Below, in pieces: positions 42,101 to 51,231 of a stretch of DNA of 64,000 bases (position 1 is its first letter; every line of letters begins with the position of its first letter). Location: the NCBI RefSeq assembly GCF_009749465.1, contig NZ_WBIS01000002.1, positions 620,001 to 684,000 on the forward strand. The letters are read 5' to 3'. Made by a program: the position numbers and the translations under genes. This DNA comes from Agromyces terreus. GTDB lineage: Bacteria; Actinomycetota; Actinomycetes; Actinomycetales; Microbacteriaceae. Under the pieces are notes generated by a model that worked only from the letters and a program-made list of their open reading frames with translations, made no database searches and was not told the origin of the DNA.

Positions 42101-45100
42101 TCTGCACGCAGAACCCCGTGGCGGCCTACACCGTCGAGAAGTCGGTCGACCCGGCGAGCGGGACCACCGTGCTGCCCGGCGACGACCTGACGTACACCGT
42201 CACGGTCACCTCGACCGGGCGTGCGCCGGCCGAGATCGACCTGACCGACGAGCTCTCGGGCATCGTCGACGACGCCGACCTCGACGAGGGTTCCATAGCC
42301 GCGACCGCCCCGCTGGTCGCCGTGCTCGCCGAGGACGGCGCGTCGATCCGCCTCACCGGAAGCCTGCCGACCGGCACGGCGACGCTGACGTACACGGTCT
42401 CCGTGCGCGACGACGACGCCGACCGCACCGACGACGTGCTCGGCAACTTCGTCGTCGAGACGGGCGAGGATCCGCCCGAGGAGTGCGTGCCGGGCGACCC
42501 GGCCTGCACGAGCAACCCGGTCGCCGACGTCACGGTAGCCAAGTCGGTGAACCCCGCCGACGGAACGAGCGTGCACGCGGACGACGTGCTCGAGTACACG
42601 CTGACCTTCGAGTCGAACGGCGCCGCCACCGCGGTCGTCGACTACACCGACCTGCTGGCCGGCGTCGTCGACGACGCCGAGTTCGACGCGGGATCGCTGT
42701 CGTGGAGCTCCTCGCTCGACGTCGTCGTCGCCGACGACGGGCGGTCGATCCGCATCACCGGCGCGCTCGCGCCGGGGTCGTACACCGTGTCGTACGAGGT
42801 GCAGGTGAAGCCCGACGGCGCACGCGGCGACGACGTGCTCGGCAACTTCCTCGTCACGACGGGTGCCGTCCCGCCCACGACGTGCCCGCCGGGCGACCCG
42901 ACCTGCACGAGCAACCCGGTGGGCAGCGTGACCCCGGCCAAGACGGTCGACCCGGCGTCGGGCACGAGCGTCGAGGCGGGCGACGTGCTCACCTACACGC
43001 TCGAGTTCGAGTCGAACGGGCCGGGCACCGCCGACATCGACTTCACCGACCTGCTCGCCGGCGTCGTCGACGATGCGACGCTCGACGGGGCATCCGTCAC
43101 CGCCGATGCGCCGCTGACGGCCGTGCCCGCCCCCGACGGGCAGTCGCTGCGCATCACGGCCTCGGGCGTGCTGCCCGGCGTGTACACCGTGACCTACACC
43201 GTCACCGTGAACGACGACGGCGACCGCAACGACGACCTGCTCGGCAACTTCCTCGTCGTGACCGGCGAGGACCCGGCGCCCGAGTGCCTGCCCGACGATC
43301 CGACCTGCACCGAGAACCCCATCGCGTCGGTCGACGTGGTCAAGTCGGTCGACCCGGCCGACGGCTCGAGCGTCGAGGCCGGCGACATCCTCACGTACAC
43401 GGTGACGTTCACGTCGAACGGCCCGGGCGACGCGACCGTCGACACCACTGATGACCTGTCGGGCGTGGTCGACGACGCGACCCTCGACCTGGCCTCCGTC
43501 GAGGTGTCGCTGCCGCTGAGCGCGGTCGTCACCGGCGGCGATTCGATCGTCGTGACCGGCACCGCCCCGCCCGGCGTCTACACCCTCACCTACCAGGTGC
43601 GCGTGAACGACGACGGCGACCGCGATGACGACCTGCTCGGCAACTTCGTCGTCGACACCGGCGACGACCCGCCCACGGAGTGCGAGCCGGGCGACCCCAC
43701 CTGCACCGCCAACCCGGTCGGCTCGCTCGAGGCTGGCAAGTCGGTCGATCCCGCCTCGGGGTCCACGGTCGGGGCCGGCGACACGCTCACGTACACGCTG
43801 ACGTTCGTGTCGAACGGCCCCGGAGAGGTCGACGTGGACTTCACCGACCTGCTCGGCGGCGTCGTCGACGACGCGACGCTCGACGGGGCATCCGTCACCG
43901 CCGACGCGCCGCTCGCCGCCGCGATCGCCGCGGACGGTGCGTCGTTGCGGGTGACCGGAACGCTGCCGCCGGGCAGCTACGAGGTGACCTACCAGGTGAC
44001 CGTGAACGACGACGGCGCGCGCGGCGACGAGGCGCTCGGCAACTTCCTCGTCGAGACCGGTGAGAACCCGCCCGCGGAGTGCGAGCCCGGTGACCCGCGG
44101 TGCACCGAGAACCCGATCGCGGCGGTCGTCGCCACGAAGTCCGTCGACCCGGCCGACGGCTCGAGCGTGCAGGCCGACGACGTGCTCACGTATACGATCG
44201 CGTTCGAGGTGACCGGCACGGGCGCCGTCGACCTCGACTACACCGACCTCCAGGCCGGCATCCTCGACGACGCCTCGTTCGATCCCGCCACCCTCACCGC
44301 GGACGCGCCGCTGGTCGCGACGGCGGGCGTCGACTCCATCTCGATCACGGGCACGGATGTCGCGGCCGGCACGTACGAGGTCTCCTACGAGGTCGTCGTG
44401 CTCGCCGACGGCGAGCGGACCGATGATCTCATCGCGAACTTCCTCGTCGAGACGGGCGAGGACCCGCCCGACGAGTGCGTGCCCGGAGACCCGACCTGCA
44501 ACGTCAATCCCGTGCGGGCCCTCGAGGTCGAGAAGACGTCGGACCCCGCCGACGGCACGGTCGTGGAGACGGGCGACGTCATCGACTACACGGTGACGTT
44601 CACCGCGGGCGGCACCGCCGCCTCGACGGTGGACTACACCGACCTGCTCGCGGGGGTCGTCGACGACGCGACGCTCGACGAGGCATCCGTCGCCGCCACC
44701 GCGCCGCTCGTCGCGACGCTCGCCGACGACGGTCGCTCGATCGCCGTCACGGGAACGCTCGATCCCGGCGTGTACACGCTCACCTACTCGGTCACCGTGA
44801 ACGCCGACGACGAGCGCGCCGACGACGTGCTCGGCAACGCCGTCGTCGTGACCGGCGAAGACCCGCCCGAGGAGTGCGAGCCGGGCGATCCGACCTGCAC
44901 CGTGCACCCCGTCTCCGACCTCGAGGTCGGCAAGTCGGTCGACCCGGCCGAGGGCTCGAGCGTGCAGGCGGGCCAGGTGCTCACCTACACGATCACGTTC
45001 GAGTCGCTCGGCGAGGCCGACGCCGCCGTCGACTACACGGATCTGCTCGCGGGCGTCGTCGACGATGCGACGCTCGTGCCCGGATCGCTCACGGCCGACG

Positions 45101-48100
45101 CGCCGCTCACCGCGACGCTCGCGGGCGACGGGGCCTCGATCGCGATCACCGGTTCGCTGCCGCCGGGCACCTACGAGGTGGTCTACGCGGTGACGGTGAA
45201 TGCCGACGGGTCGCGCACCGACGACGTGCTCGCGAACTTCGCCGTCGAGACCGGCGGCACCCCTCCCACCGAGTGCCTGCCCGGCGACCAGCTCTGCACC
45301 GTGAACCCGATCGGCTCGGTGACGCCGTCGAAGTCGGTGAGCCCGGCCGACGGAACCAGCGTCGCGGCGGGCGACGTGCTCACGTACACGCTGACGTTCA
45401 CGTCGAACGGGCCGGGCGCGTCGCCGATCGACTACACCGACGACATCTCGGGCCTCACCGACGACGCGCTGATCGTCGCGGGGTCGCTGCGCGTGAGCTC
45501 GCCGCTGACCGCCGTGATCGCCGGCGACGGGTCGGCGATCCGCATCACGGGCGACCTGCCGCCCGGCACCTACACCGTGAGCTATCGGGCGCGGGTGTTC
45601 CCCGACGGGGAGCGCGGCGACGACTCCCTCGGCAACGTGCTCGTGAAGACAGGTGTGACCCCGCCCGAGGAGTGCGTTCCGGCAGACCCGCTGTGCACCG
45701 TGAACCCGGTGGGCTCGGCGACCGTCTCGAAGTCGGTCGACCCCGCCGACGGGTCGAGCGTCATGGCCGACGACGTGCTGACGTACACGCTGACGTTCGT
45801 CTCGAACGGGCCGGGCGACGCGACCGTCGCGTACACCGACCTGCTCGCCGGCATCACGGACGACGCGACGATCACGTCGGCGCCCGTGGCATCCGACCCG
45901 GCCCTGACCCTCGAACTCGTGGGCGACGCGCTCTCGATCACGGGCACGCTGCCGCCGGGCACGTACACCGTGACCTATGCGGCCACGGTGGCCGCAGACG
46001 GGGCGCGGGCCGACGACGTGCTCGGCAACGTCGTCGTCGAGACGGGCACCGCGCCGCCGGCGCAGTGCGAGCCGGGCGACCCGCTCTGCACGTCGAACCC
46101 GGTCGGTTCGGTGACGGCGTCGAAGTCGGTCGATCCGGCCGACGGGTCGAGCGTCATGGTCGACGACGTCGTGACGTACACGCTGACGTTCGTCTCGAAC
46201 GGGCCGGGCGACGCCGCGGTCGACTTCACCGACCTGCTCGGCGCCATCACCGACGACGCGACCGTCACCGCCGAGCCCGTCTCCTCGTCGCCCGCGCTGA
46301 CCGCCGCCCGCTCGGGCGACGAGATCGCGATCACGAGCGCCGCCCTGCCGCCCGGCACGTACACGGTGACGTACGCGGTGACCGTGGACCCCGACGGGTC
46401 GCGCGGCGACGACGTGCTCGGCAACGTCCTCGTGGTCACCGGTGAGGACCCGCCGGCCGAGTGCGAGCCGGGCGATCCGCTGTGCACGTCGAACCCGGTC
46501 GGTTCGGTGACGGCGTCGAAGTCGGTCGACCCGGCCGACGGGTCGAGCGTCATGGCCGACGACGTGCTGACGTACACGCTGACGTTCGTATCGAGCGGGC
46601 CCGGCGCCGCGACGATCGACTACACCGACGAGCTCTCGGGCATCACCGATGACGCGACGATCACGTCGGGCCCCGCGGCATCCGACCCCGCCCTGACCCT
46701 CGAACTCGTGGGCGACGCGCTCTCGATCACGGGCACGTTGCCGCCCGGCACCTACACCGTGACCTACGCGGCCACCGTGAATGCCGACGGCGCGCGGGGC
46801 GACGGCCTGGTCGGCAACGTGCTCGTCGTCACCGGCGAGACCCCGCCCGAGGAGTGCGAGGCGGGCGACCCGCTCTGCACGACGAACCCGGTCGGGTCGG
46901 TGACCGCGTCGAAGTCGGTCGACCCCGAGGACGGATCGACCGTCGTCGCCGACGACGTGCTCACGTACACCCTGACCTTCGTCTCGAACGGACCCGGCGA
47001 CGCGACGATCGACTACACCGACGACGTCTCGGGCATCACCGATGACGCGACGATCACGTCGGGCCCCGAGGCATCCGCCACCGAACTCGTCGCCGAACTC
47101 GGCGACGACGACACGATCGCGATCACGGGCACGCTGCCGCCCGGCACCTACACCGTCACCTACGAGGCCACGGTGAACCCCGACGGCGCTCGGGGCGACG
47201 ATGTGCTGGGTAACGTGGTCGTCGTGACCGGCACGACGCCGCCCGCCGAGTGCCTGCCCGGTGACCCGCTCTGCACGACGAACCCGGTCGCGGCGTACAC
47301 CGTCGCCAAGTCGGTCGACCCCGAGAGCGGCACGAGCGTGGCCGCCGGCGACGTGCTCGAGTACACGATCACGTTCGAGTCGACGGGTGCCGCCGCCGTC
47401 GACGTGGACTACACCGACCTGCTCGCTGGCGTCGTCGACGATGCGACGCTCGAGGAGGCATCCATCACGGCCGATCCGCCGCTGACGGCGACGCCCGAAG
47501 GCGACACGATCGCCATCGCGGGCTCGCTGCCGCCGGGCGCCTACGAGGTGACGTACCGGGTGACGGTCTCGGACGATGGCGAGCGCGCCGACGGGATGCT
47601 CGGCAACTTCCTCGTGCCCACCGGTTCCACGCCCCCGGAGGAATGCGCCGACGACGACCCGCTGTGCACGCAGAACCCCGTCGGATCGGTCACGCCGTCG
47701 AAGTCGGTCGACCCCGCCGACGGCACGAGCGTCGTCGCCGACGACGTGCTCACCTACACGCTCACGTTCGTCTCGAACGGGCCGGGCGACACGACGATCG
47801 ACTACACCGACGACGTCTCGGGCGTCGTCGACGACGCGGCAATCGACGAGACCACGATCACGGCGGATGCCCCGCTCGTCGCGGTGCTCGCGGCCGGCGG
47901 CCAGTCGATCCGCATCACCGGCACGCTGCCGCCCGGCACCTACGAGGTGACGTACCAGGCGACCGTGAACGCCGACGGTGCGCGCAACGACGACCTGCTC
48001 GGCAACGTGCTCGTCGAGACCGGCACCACGCCGCCCGGGGAGTGCGAGACCGGCGACCCGCTCTGCACCTCGAACCCCGTCAGCGGCCTGAACGTGACCA

Positions 48101-51100
48101 AGTCCGTCGATCCCGAGAGCGGGTCCAGCGTGGCCGCCGGAGACGTGCTCACCTACACGCTCACGTTCGAGTCGATCGGGCGCAGCGCGGCGACCGTCGA
48201 CTACACCGACGTCGTCGCCGGCGTCGTCGACGACGCGCCCATCACCTCGGCGCCCGCGGCATCCGACCCGGCCCTCACGGTGACGCCGTCCGCCGACGCC
48301 ATCCGCATCACCGGCTCGCTGCCGCCGGGCACGTACACCGTGACCTACGCCGTGACGGTGGGTCCCGACGGCGCGCGCGGCGACGACGTGCTCGGCAACT
48401 TCCTCGTCGAGACGGGCGAGGAACCGCCGACCGAATGCGACCCCGAAGACCTGCGCTGCACGCAGAACCCGGTCGGGTCGGTGACCGCGTCGAAGTCGGT
48501 CGACCCCGAGGACGGATCGAGCGTCGTGGCCGACGACGTGCTGACGTACACGCTGACGTTCACGTCGAACGGGCCGGGCAGCGCCGACCTCGACTACACC
48601 GACCTGCTCGCGGGCGTCGTCGACGACGCTGTGCTCGACGCGGCATCCGTCGAGGCGGATGCCGGCCTGACGGTCACGCCCGCGGCGGACTCGCTGCGCA
48701 TCACGGGCGCCGATCTCGCACCCGGCACGTACGAGGTCGCCTACCGCGTGACGGTGAAGCCCGACGGCGCGCGTGGCGACGACGTGCTCGGCAACGCGGT
48801 CGTCGTGACCGGGCAGACCCCGCCCGAGGAGTGCGAGCCGGGCGACCCGCTGTGCACGTCGAACCCCGTCAGCGCGCTCACCTGGGCGAAGAGCTCCGAC
48901 CGGGGCTACGGCGAGGCGCTCGCCGCGGGCGACATCGTCACGTACACGCTCACGTTCGAGTCCACCGGCGCGGCGCCCGCCGCGGTGAACCACACCGACG
49001 ACCTCAGCGGCGTGATCGACGACGCCACGCTCGACCCGTCGAGCCTCGTCGTCACACCGCCGCTCACCGCCGAGATCGCCGCCGACGGGGGGTCGATCAT
49101 CATCAGCGGCAGCCTGCCGGCCGGCACCGCCACCGTCAGCTACCGGGTCGCGGTCAAGGCCGACGGCGAGCGCGACGACGAGATCCTCGCCAACCACCTC
49201 GTCGAGACCGGAACCGAGCCGCCCGCGACCTGCGAGCCCGACGACCCGACCTGCACGCAGGCGCTCGTCACGAGCCCGCAGGACTGGAAGACCTCGACGC
49301 CCGCCTCGACCAACCCCGTCGGCGCCGGCGACGTCATCACGTACACGCTGCACTTCCGCGCACTCGGCACGGCGCCCGCGGTGTTCGACCGGATCGACGA
49401 CCACAGCGGCGTGCTCGACGACGCCGACCTCACCTCGGCCCCCGTGTCGTCGAGCCCCGACCTCGCGGTCGCCGACCTCGGCGCGGGCCGATTCGCGATC
49501 ATGGGCACGCTGCAGCCGGGCACCGAGGCGACCGTCATCTACGTCGTCACCGTGAAGGCCGACGGCGCGCGCGGTGACGACGTGCTCGCCAACCACCTGC
49601 TCGACCCCGGGCAGCAGCCGCCCGCCGCGTGCATCCCGGGGCCCGATCCCGATCAGCCGGACTGCACGCGGCATCCGGTACGGAGCCTCGCGATCGACAA
49701 GTCCGTCGACCCCGCCGACGGCACCACGGTCGTCGCGGGCGACATCCTCACCTACACGCTCACGTTCGAGAACACCGGCCAGGCGCCCATCGACGTCGAC
49801 TACCGCGACCTGCTCGGCGGCGTGCTCGACGACGCCGAGCTCACCGGCGGTCCGACCGCCGAGGCCCCGCTCACGGCGACCTCGGAGGCCTTCGGCATCG
49901 CGATCAGCGGCACCTTGCCGACGGGCGACACGGCGACCGTCTCGTACTCCGTGACCGTGCGCGCCGACGGTGCGCGCAACGACCACGCGCTCGCGAACGT
50001 GCTGCTGCCCACCGGGTGGCTGCCGCCGATCGACTGCGGCCTGACGCAGATCGACTGCACCGCCAACCCCATCGGCGCACCCGTCGTCACGAAGACGGCC
50101 GACCCCGAGTCGGGCTCGGCCGTCGAGGCGGGCGAACCCATCACGTACACGCTGACCTTCGCCAACACCGGCACCGGCCCCGTCGCCGTCGCCCGCGACG
50201 ACGACCTCGCCGGCGTCATCGACGACGCGGAGATCACGACCGCGCCGGTTTCGTCCGACCCCGCGCTGACGGTCTCGCCCATCGCGGACGGCCGGTTCTC
50301 GGTCACCGGCCTTCTGGCGCCGGGCGCCGAGGTCACGGTCACCTACAGCGTGACGGTGCGGCCGTACGAGGACCAGGGCGACCACATCCTGCTGAACGGC
50401 GTGGTCGACCCGGGGGGCGACGCCGAGACCGTCTGCGCTGCGGAGACTCCGCCCGTGCTCGGACGCCTCGGCCTGTTCCCCGACGCGGGCCTCGGCGCCC
50501 TCGCACTGGCCCCCGCGGATACGATCGGGCCCTGGGACGTCGGCGAGATGCCGCCCGGCTGCACCGTGCACGGCGCGAGCGACATCGACGTCGTGAAGAC
50601 CTCCGACCCCGCGAGCGGCACCGAGGTCGGGCCCGGAGCGGTCGTGACCTACTCGCTCGCGTTCACGAACTCCGGCGTCGTCGCCGACGAGTTCTCGTTC
50701 GTCGACGATCTCTCGGGCGTGCTCGACGACGCCGCGCTCGACGGCGACGCCACGACCACGGATGCCGCGACCGCCGCGGTGCTCGACGGCGACCGTCTGC
50801 TCATCACGGGCGTCCTCGAGGCGGGCGCGACCGTGTCGGTCTCCTACTCCGTCGTCGTGGATGCGCCTGCCGATCGCGGCGGCGACCGCCTGCTCGCCAA
50901 CGTCGTGTTCCGCGAGGGCACGACGCCGCCCGAGACGTGCGAATCGGGCGACCCGACCTGCACCGAGCACCCGGTCGTCGTGCCGACACCGCCGCCGCCC
51001 CCGACCGAACCGCCGAGCACGCCTCCGGCCACGCCGCCGGCCGGGCCCTCGTCCGTCGCCGCGACCGGCGCCGACCCCTGGCCGATGCTCTTCGCGGCGA

Positions 51101-51162
51101 CCCTCGGCCTCGCGCTGGGCGCGCTCCTCCTGCTCGGCTCCCGGCGGCGGCGCAGCGGCTGA
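39145..51162 (+). CDS. Giant repetitive cell-surface protein (23 DUF11-like repeats, sorting-signal C-terminus)
   Basis: 4005 residues. A long signal peptide (to about 50, AVAAPG) is followed by an N-terminal beta-rich domain (about 55-290), a DUF11-like domain (about 290-425, DKAFSPTRVAAGSPSTLTFTITN), a propeller-like region resembling DUF6923 (about 430-690) and a GEVED domain (about 695-855, FGDAPDDYGT...GEVEDYPVEL). From about 861 to 3940 there are 23 consecutive repeats of about 130 residues. Each begins K(S/T)xDPxxGxxV and contains LTYTLTFxSNGPG, YTDLLAGVVDDA, ITGTLPPGTYxVTY and DDVLGN, and ends with a C-x6-C linker (ECxPGDPxCTxNP). The C-terminus has a Pro/Thr spacer, the LPXTG-like motif VAATGAD, a membrane helix and RRRRSG. 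It is predicted to be sortase-anchored and to project from the wall as a stalk, probably an adhesin. Confidence 0.9.
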   Translation: MRTNRRVIDAARRARRLIAMCTVGVLVGAGAVAISSTVAPQSALAPAVAAPGSPGTPSPGAVLFTENFENRANTGANVLLTNYTGATGMTYFATGQWANRPRCNGIVLDNNDPRTPNDCDANPPGLGPSVYDQMTALPDAIGRYLGDTAVPSLNTAASSYTAGNDFPNNLVMFQTEQPLSIPQNGRFLTFTVVGAARNCPPTAAAPQMQFSLVDGDGGEHALSGAMNPCTAPGFRNITARTQNGTNAVVRVATLTPTGSWLNPGNVTGIRMRNTGETGGNDGAYDYVQLLDVTPQLDKAFSPTRVAAGSPSTLTFTITNTTELASKSGWSITDTLPAGLVVASPPAATDTCDGAQTITAAAGSGTVSVTNGILGTGDVSCTVSVNVTSQTPGPYQPDVTYDNCPTTNVTVLGLELPDCAQVTFYDRYTPTGTPFTCSADGLLFQAPNNSTPSTVRGIDLATGEFADLGVAGAALNSVGYNPLDDFVYGVRNGGGLGDVYRVNSDLTVQNLGAPDLSAVAPLTPASFNIPNSGDVDENGHLWILDATAPQAWAEIDLAPGSPTYMQALRGGELTPVPGWGAGGDWVARDGILSQIGVLGGVQHLLQFDTTLPTPAYLPPVSLGTLVAPDGTSAGTGAGAVYRDDRYMYASFNTSGQLWRVDLDDPTGGPSSVDFFSYGPPSSQNDGARCAAAPLDLDFGDAPDDYGTTLAADGARHGIRYDADGAPTLALGASVTAEDDGQPDAAAALDDDDALTPPPVSVNAGTYSLDVPYTNTTGADATLAGWLDFDGDGVFEAGELATATVGASGTTALTWSIPAQATYPDTTYLRLRLGDEPVAEASPTGAVANGEVEDYPVELVEYDLTVTKSVDPEDGSTVVADDQLTYTLEFVSNGPDAAPVAYTDVLTGLVDDATLDVDSITADAPLAAVPAPDGTSIAITGDLPAGSYTVTYTVTVNPDGEREDDVLGNVLVVTGTTPPAECLPGDPLCTQNPVAAYTVEKSVDPASGTTVLPGDDLTYTVTVTSTGRAPAEIDLTDELSGIVDDADLDEGSIAATAPLVAVLAEDGASIRLTGSLPTGTATLTYTVSVRDDDADRTDDVLGNFVVETGEDPPEECVPGDPACTSNPVADVTVAKSVNPADGTSVHADDVLEYTLTFESNGAATAVVDYTDLLAGVVDDAEFDAGSLSWSSSLDVVVADDGRSIRITGALAPGSYTVSYEVQVKPDGARGDDVLGNFLVTTGAVPPTTCPPGDPTCTSNPVGSVTPAKTVDPASGTSVEAGDVLTYTLEFESNGPGTADIDFTDLLAGVVDDATLDGASVTADAPLTAVPAPDGQSLRITASGVLPGVYTVTYTVTVNDDGDRNDDLLGNFLVVTGEDPAPECLPDDPTCTENPIASVDVVKSVDPADGSSVEAGDILTYTVTFTSNGPGDATVDTTDDLSGVVDDATLDLASVEVSLPLSAVVTGGDSIVVTGTAPPGVYTLTYQVRVNDDGDRDDDLLGNFVVDTGDDPPTECEPGDPTCTANPVGSLEAGKSVDPASGSTVGAGDTLTYTLTFVSNGPGEVDVDFTDLLGGVVDDATLDGASVTADAPLAAAIAADGASLRVTGTLPPGSYEVTYQVTVNDDGARGDEALGNFLVETGENPPAECEPGDPRCTENPIAAVVATKSVDPADGSSVQADDVLTYTIAFEVTGTGAVDLDYTDLQAGILDDASFDPATLTADAPLVATAGVDSISITGTDVAAGTYEVSYEVVVLADGERTDDLIANFLVETGEDPPDECVPGDPTCNVNPVRALEVEKTSDPADGTVVETGDVIDYTVTFTAGGTAASTVDYTDLLAGVVDDATLDEASVAATAPLVATLADDGRSIAVTGTLDPGVYTLTYSVTVNADDERADDVLGNAVVVTGEDPPEECEPGDPTCTVHPVSDLEVGKSVDPAEGSSVQAGQVLTYTITFESLGEADAAVDYTDLLAGVVDDATLVPGSLTADAPLTATLAGDGASIAITGSLPPGTYEVVYAVTVNADGSRTDDVLANFAVETGGTPPTECLPGDQLCTVNPIGSVTPSKSVSPADGTSVAAGDVLTYTLTFTSNGPGASPIDYTDDISGLTDDALIVAGSLRVSSPLTAVIAGDGSAIRITGDLPPGTYTVSYRARVFPDGERGDDSLGNVLVKTGVTPPEECVPADPLCTVNPVGSATVSKSVDPADGSSVMADDVLTYTLTFVSNGPGDATVAYTDLLAGITDDATITSAPVASDPALTLELVGDALSITGTLPPGTYTVTYAATVAADGARADDVLGNVVVETGTAPPAQCEPGDPLCTSNPVGSVTASKSVDPADGSSVMVDDVVTYTLTFVSNGPGDAAVDFTDLLGAITDDATVTAEPVSSSPALTAARSGDEIAITSAALPPGTYTVTYAVTVDPDGSRGDDVLGNVLVVTGEDPPAECEPGDPLCTSNPVGSVTASKSVDPADGSSVMADDVLTYTLTFVSSGPGAATIDYTDELSGITDDATITSGPAASDPALTLELVGDALSITGTLPPGTYTVTYAATVNADGARGDGLVGNVLVVTGETPPEECEAGDPLCTTNPVGSVTASKSVDPEDGSTVVADDVLTYTLTFVSNGPGDATIDYTDDVSGITDDATITSGPEASATELVAELGDDDTIAITGTLPPGTYTVTYEATVNPDGARGDDVLGNVVVVTGTTPPAECLPGDPLCTTNPVAAYTVAKSVDPESGTSVAAGDVLEYTITFESTGAAAVDVDYTDLLAGVVDDATLEEASITADPPLTATPEGDTIAIAGSLPPGAYEVTYRVTVSDDGERADGMLGNFLVPTGSTPPEECADDDPLCTQNPVGSVTPSKSVDPADGTSVVADDVLTYTLTFVSNGPGDTTIDYTDDVSGVVDDAAIDETTITADAPLVAVLAAGGQSIRITGTLPPGTYEVTYQATVNADGARNDDLLGNVLVETGTTPPGECETGDPLCTSNPVSGLNVTKSVDPESGSSVAAGDVLTYTLTFESIGRSAATVDYTDVVAGVVDDAPITSAPAASDPALTVTPSADAIRITGSLPPGTYTVTYAVTVGPDGARGDDVLGNFLVETGEEPPTECDPEDLRCTQNPVGSVTASKSVDPEDGSSVVADDVLTYTLTFTSNGPGSADLDYTDLLAGVVDDAVLDAASVEADAGLTVTPAADSLRITGADLAPGTYEVAYRVTVKPDGARGDDVLGNAVVVTGQTPPEECEPGDPLCTSNPVSALTWAKSSDRGYGEALAAGDIVTYTLTFESTGAAPAAVNHTDDLSGVIDDATLDPSSLVVTPPLTAEIAADGGSIIISGSLPAGTATVSYRVAVKADGERDDEILANHLVETGTEPPATCEPDDPTCTQALVTSPQDWKTSTPASTNPVGAGDVITYTLHFRALGTAPAVFDRIDDHSGVLDDADLTSAPVSSSPDLAVADLGAGRFAIMGTLQPGTEATVIYVVTVKADGARGDDVLANHLLDPGQQPPAACIPGPDPDQPDCTRHPVRSLAIDKSVDPADGTTVVAGDILTYTLTFENTGQAPIDVDYRDLLGGVLDDAELTGGPTAEAPLTATSEAFGIAISGTLPTGDTATVSYSVTVRADGARNDHALANVLLPTGWLPPIDCGLTQIDCTANPIGAPVVTKTADPESGSAVEAGEPITYTLTFANTGTGPVAVARDDDLAGVIDDAEITTAPVSSDPALTVSPIADGRFSVTGLLAPGAEVTVTYSVTVRPYEDQGDHILLNGVVDPGGDAETVCAAETPPVLGRLGLFPDAGLGALALAPADTIGPWDVGEMPPGCTVHGASDIDVVKTSDPASGTEVGPGAVVTYSLAFTNSGVVADEFSFVDDLSGVLDDAALDGDATTTDAATAAVLDGDRLLITGVLEAGATVSVSYSVVVDAPADRGGDRLLANVVFREGTTPPETCESGDPTCTEHPVVVPTPPPPPTEPPSTPPATPPAGPSSVAATGADPWPMLFAATLGLALGALLLLGSRRRRSG
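41725..50965 (+). repeat. Coding tandem array of 23 units of about 390-400 bp
   Basis: These units encode the 23 protein repeats of the surface protein. Units 11 to 14 (about 45.7-47.2 kb) are the most alike at the DNA level, with runs such as ACGTGCTGACGTACACGCTG repeated; the outer units and especially 19-23 are more diverged. Confidence 0.85.
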
Positions 51163-51231
51163 ACGCACGCGTCCCGCGCGATCCTGTGCAGCTCGGCCTG
51201 ACGGGCGCCGTGCGGCCGTAGGCTGTCCCTC

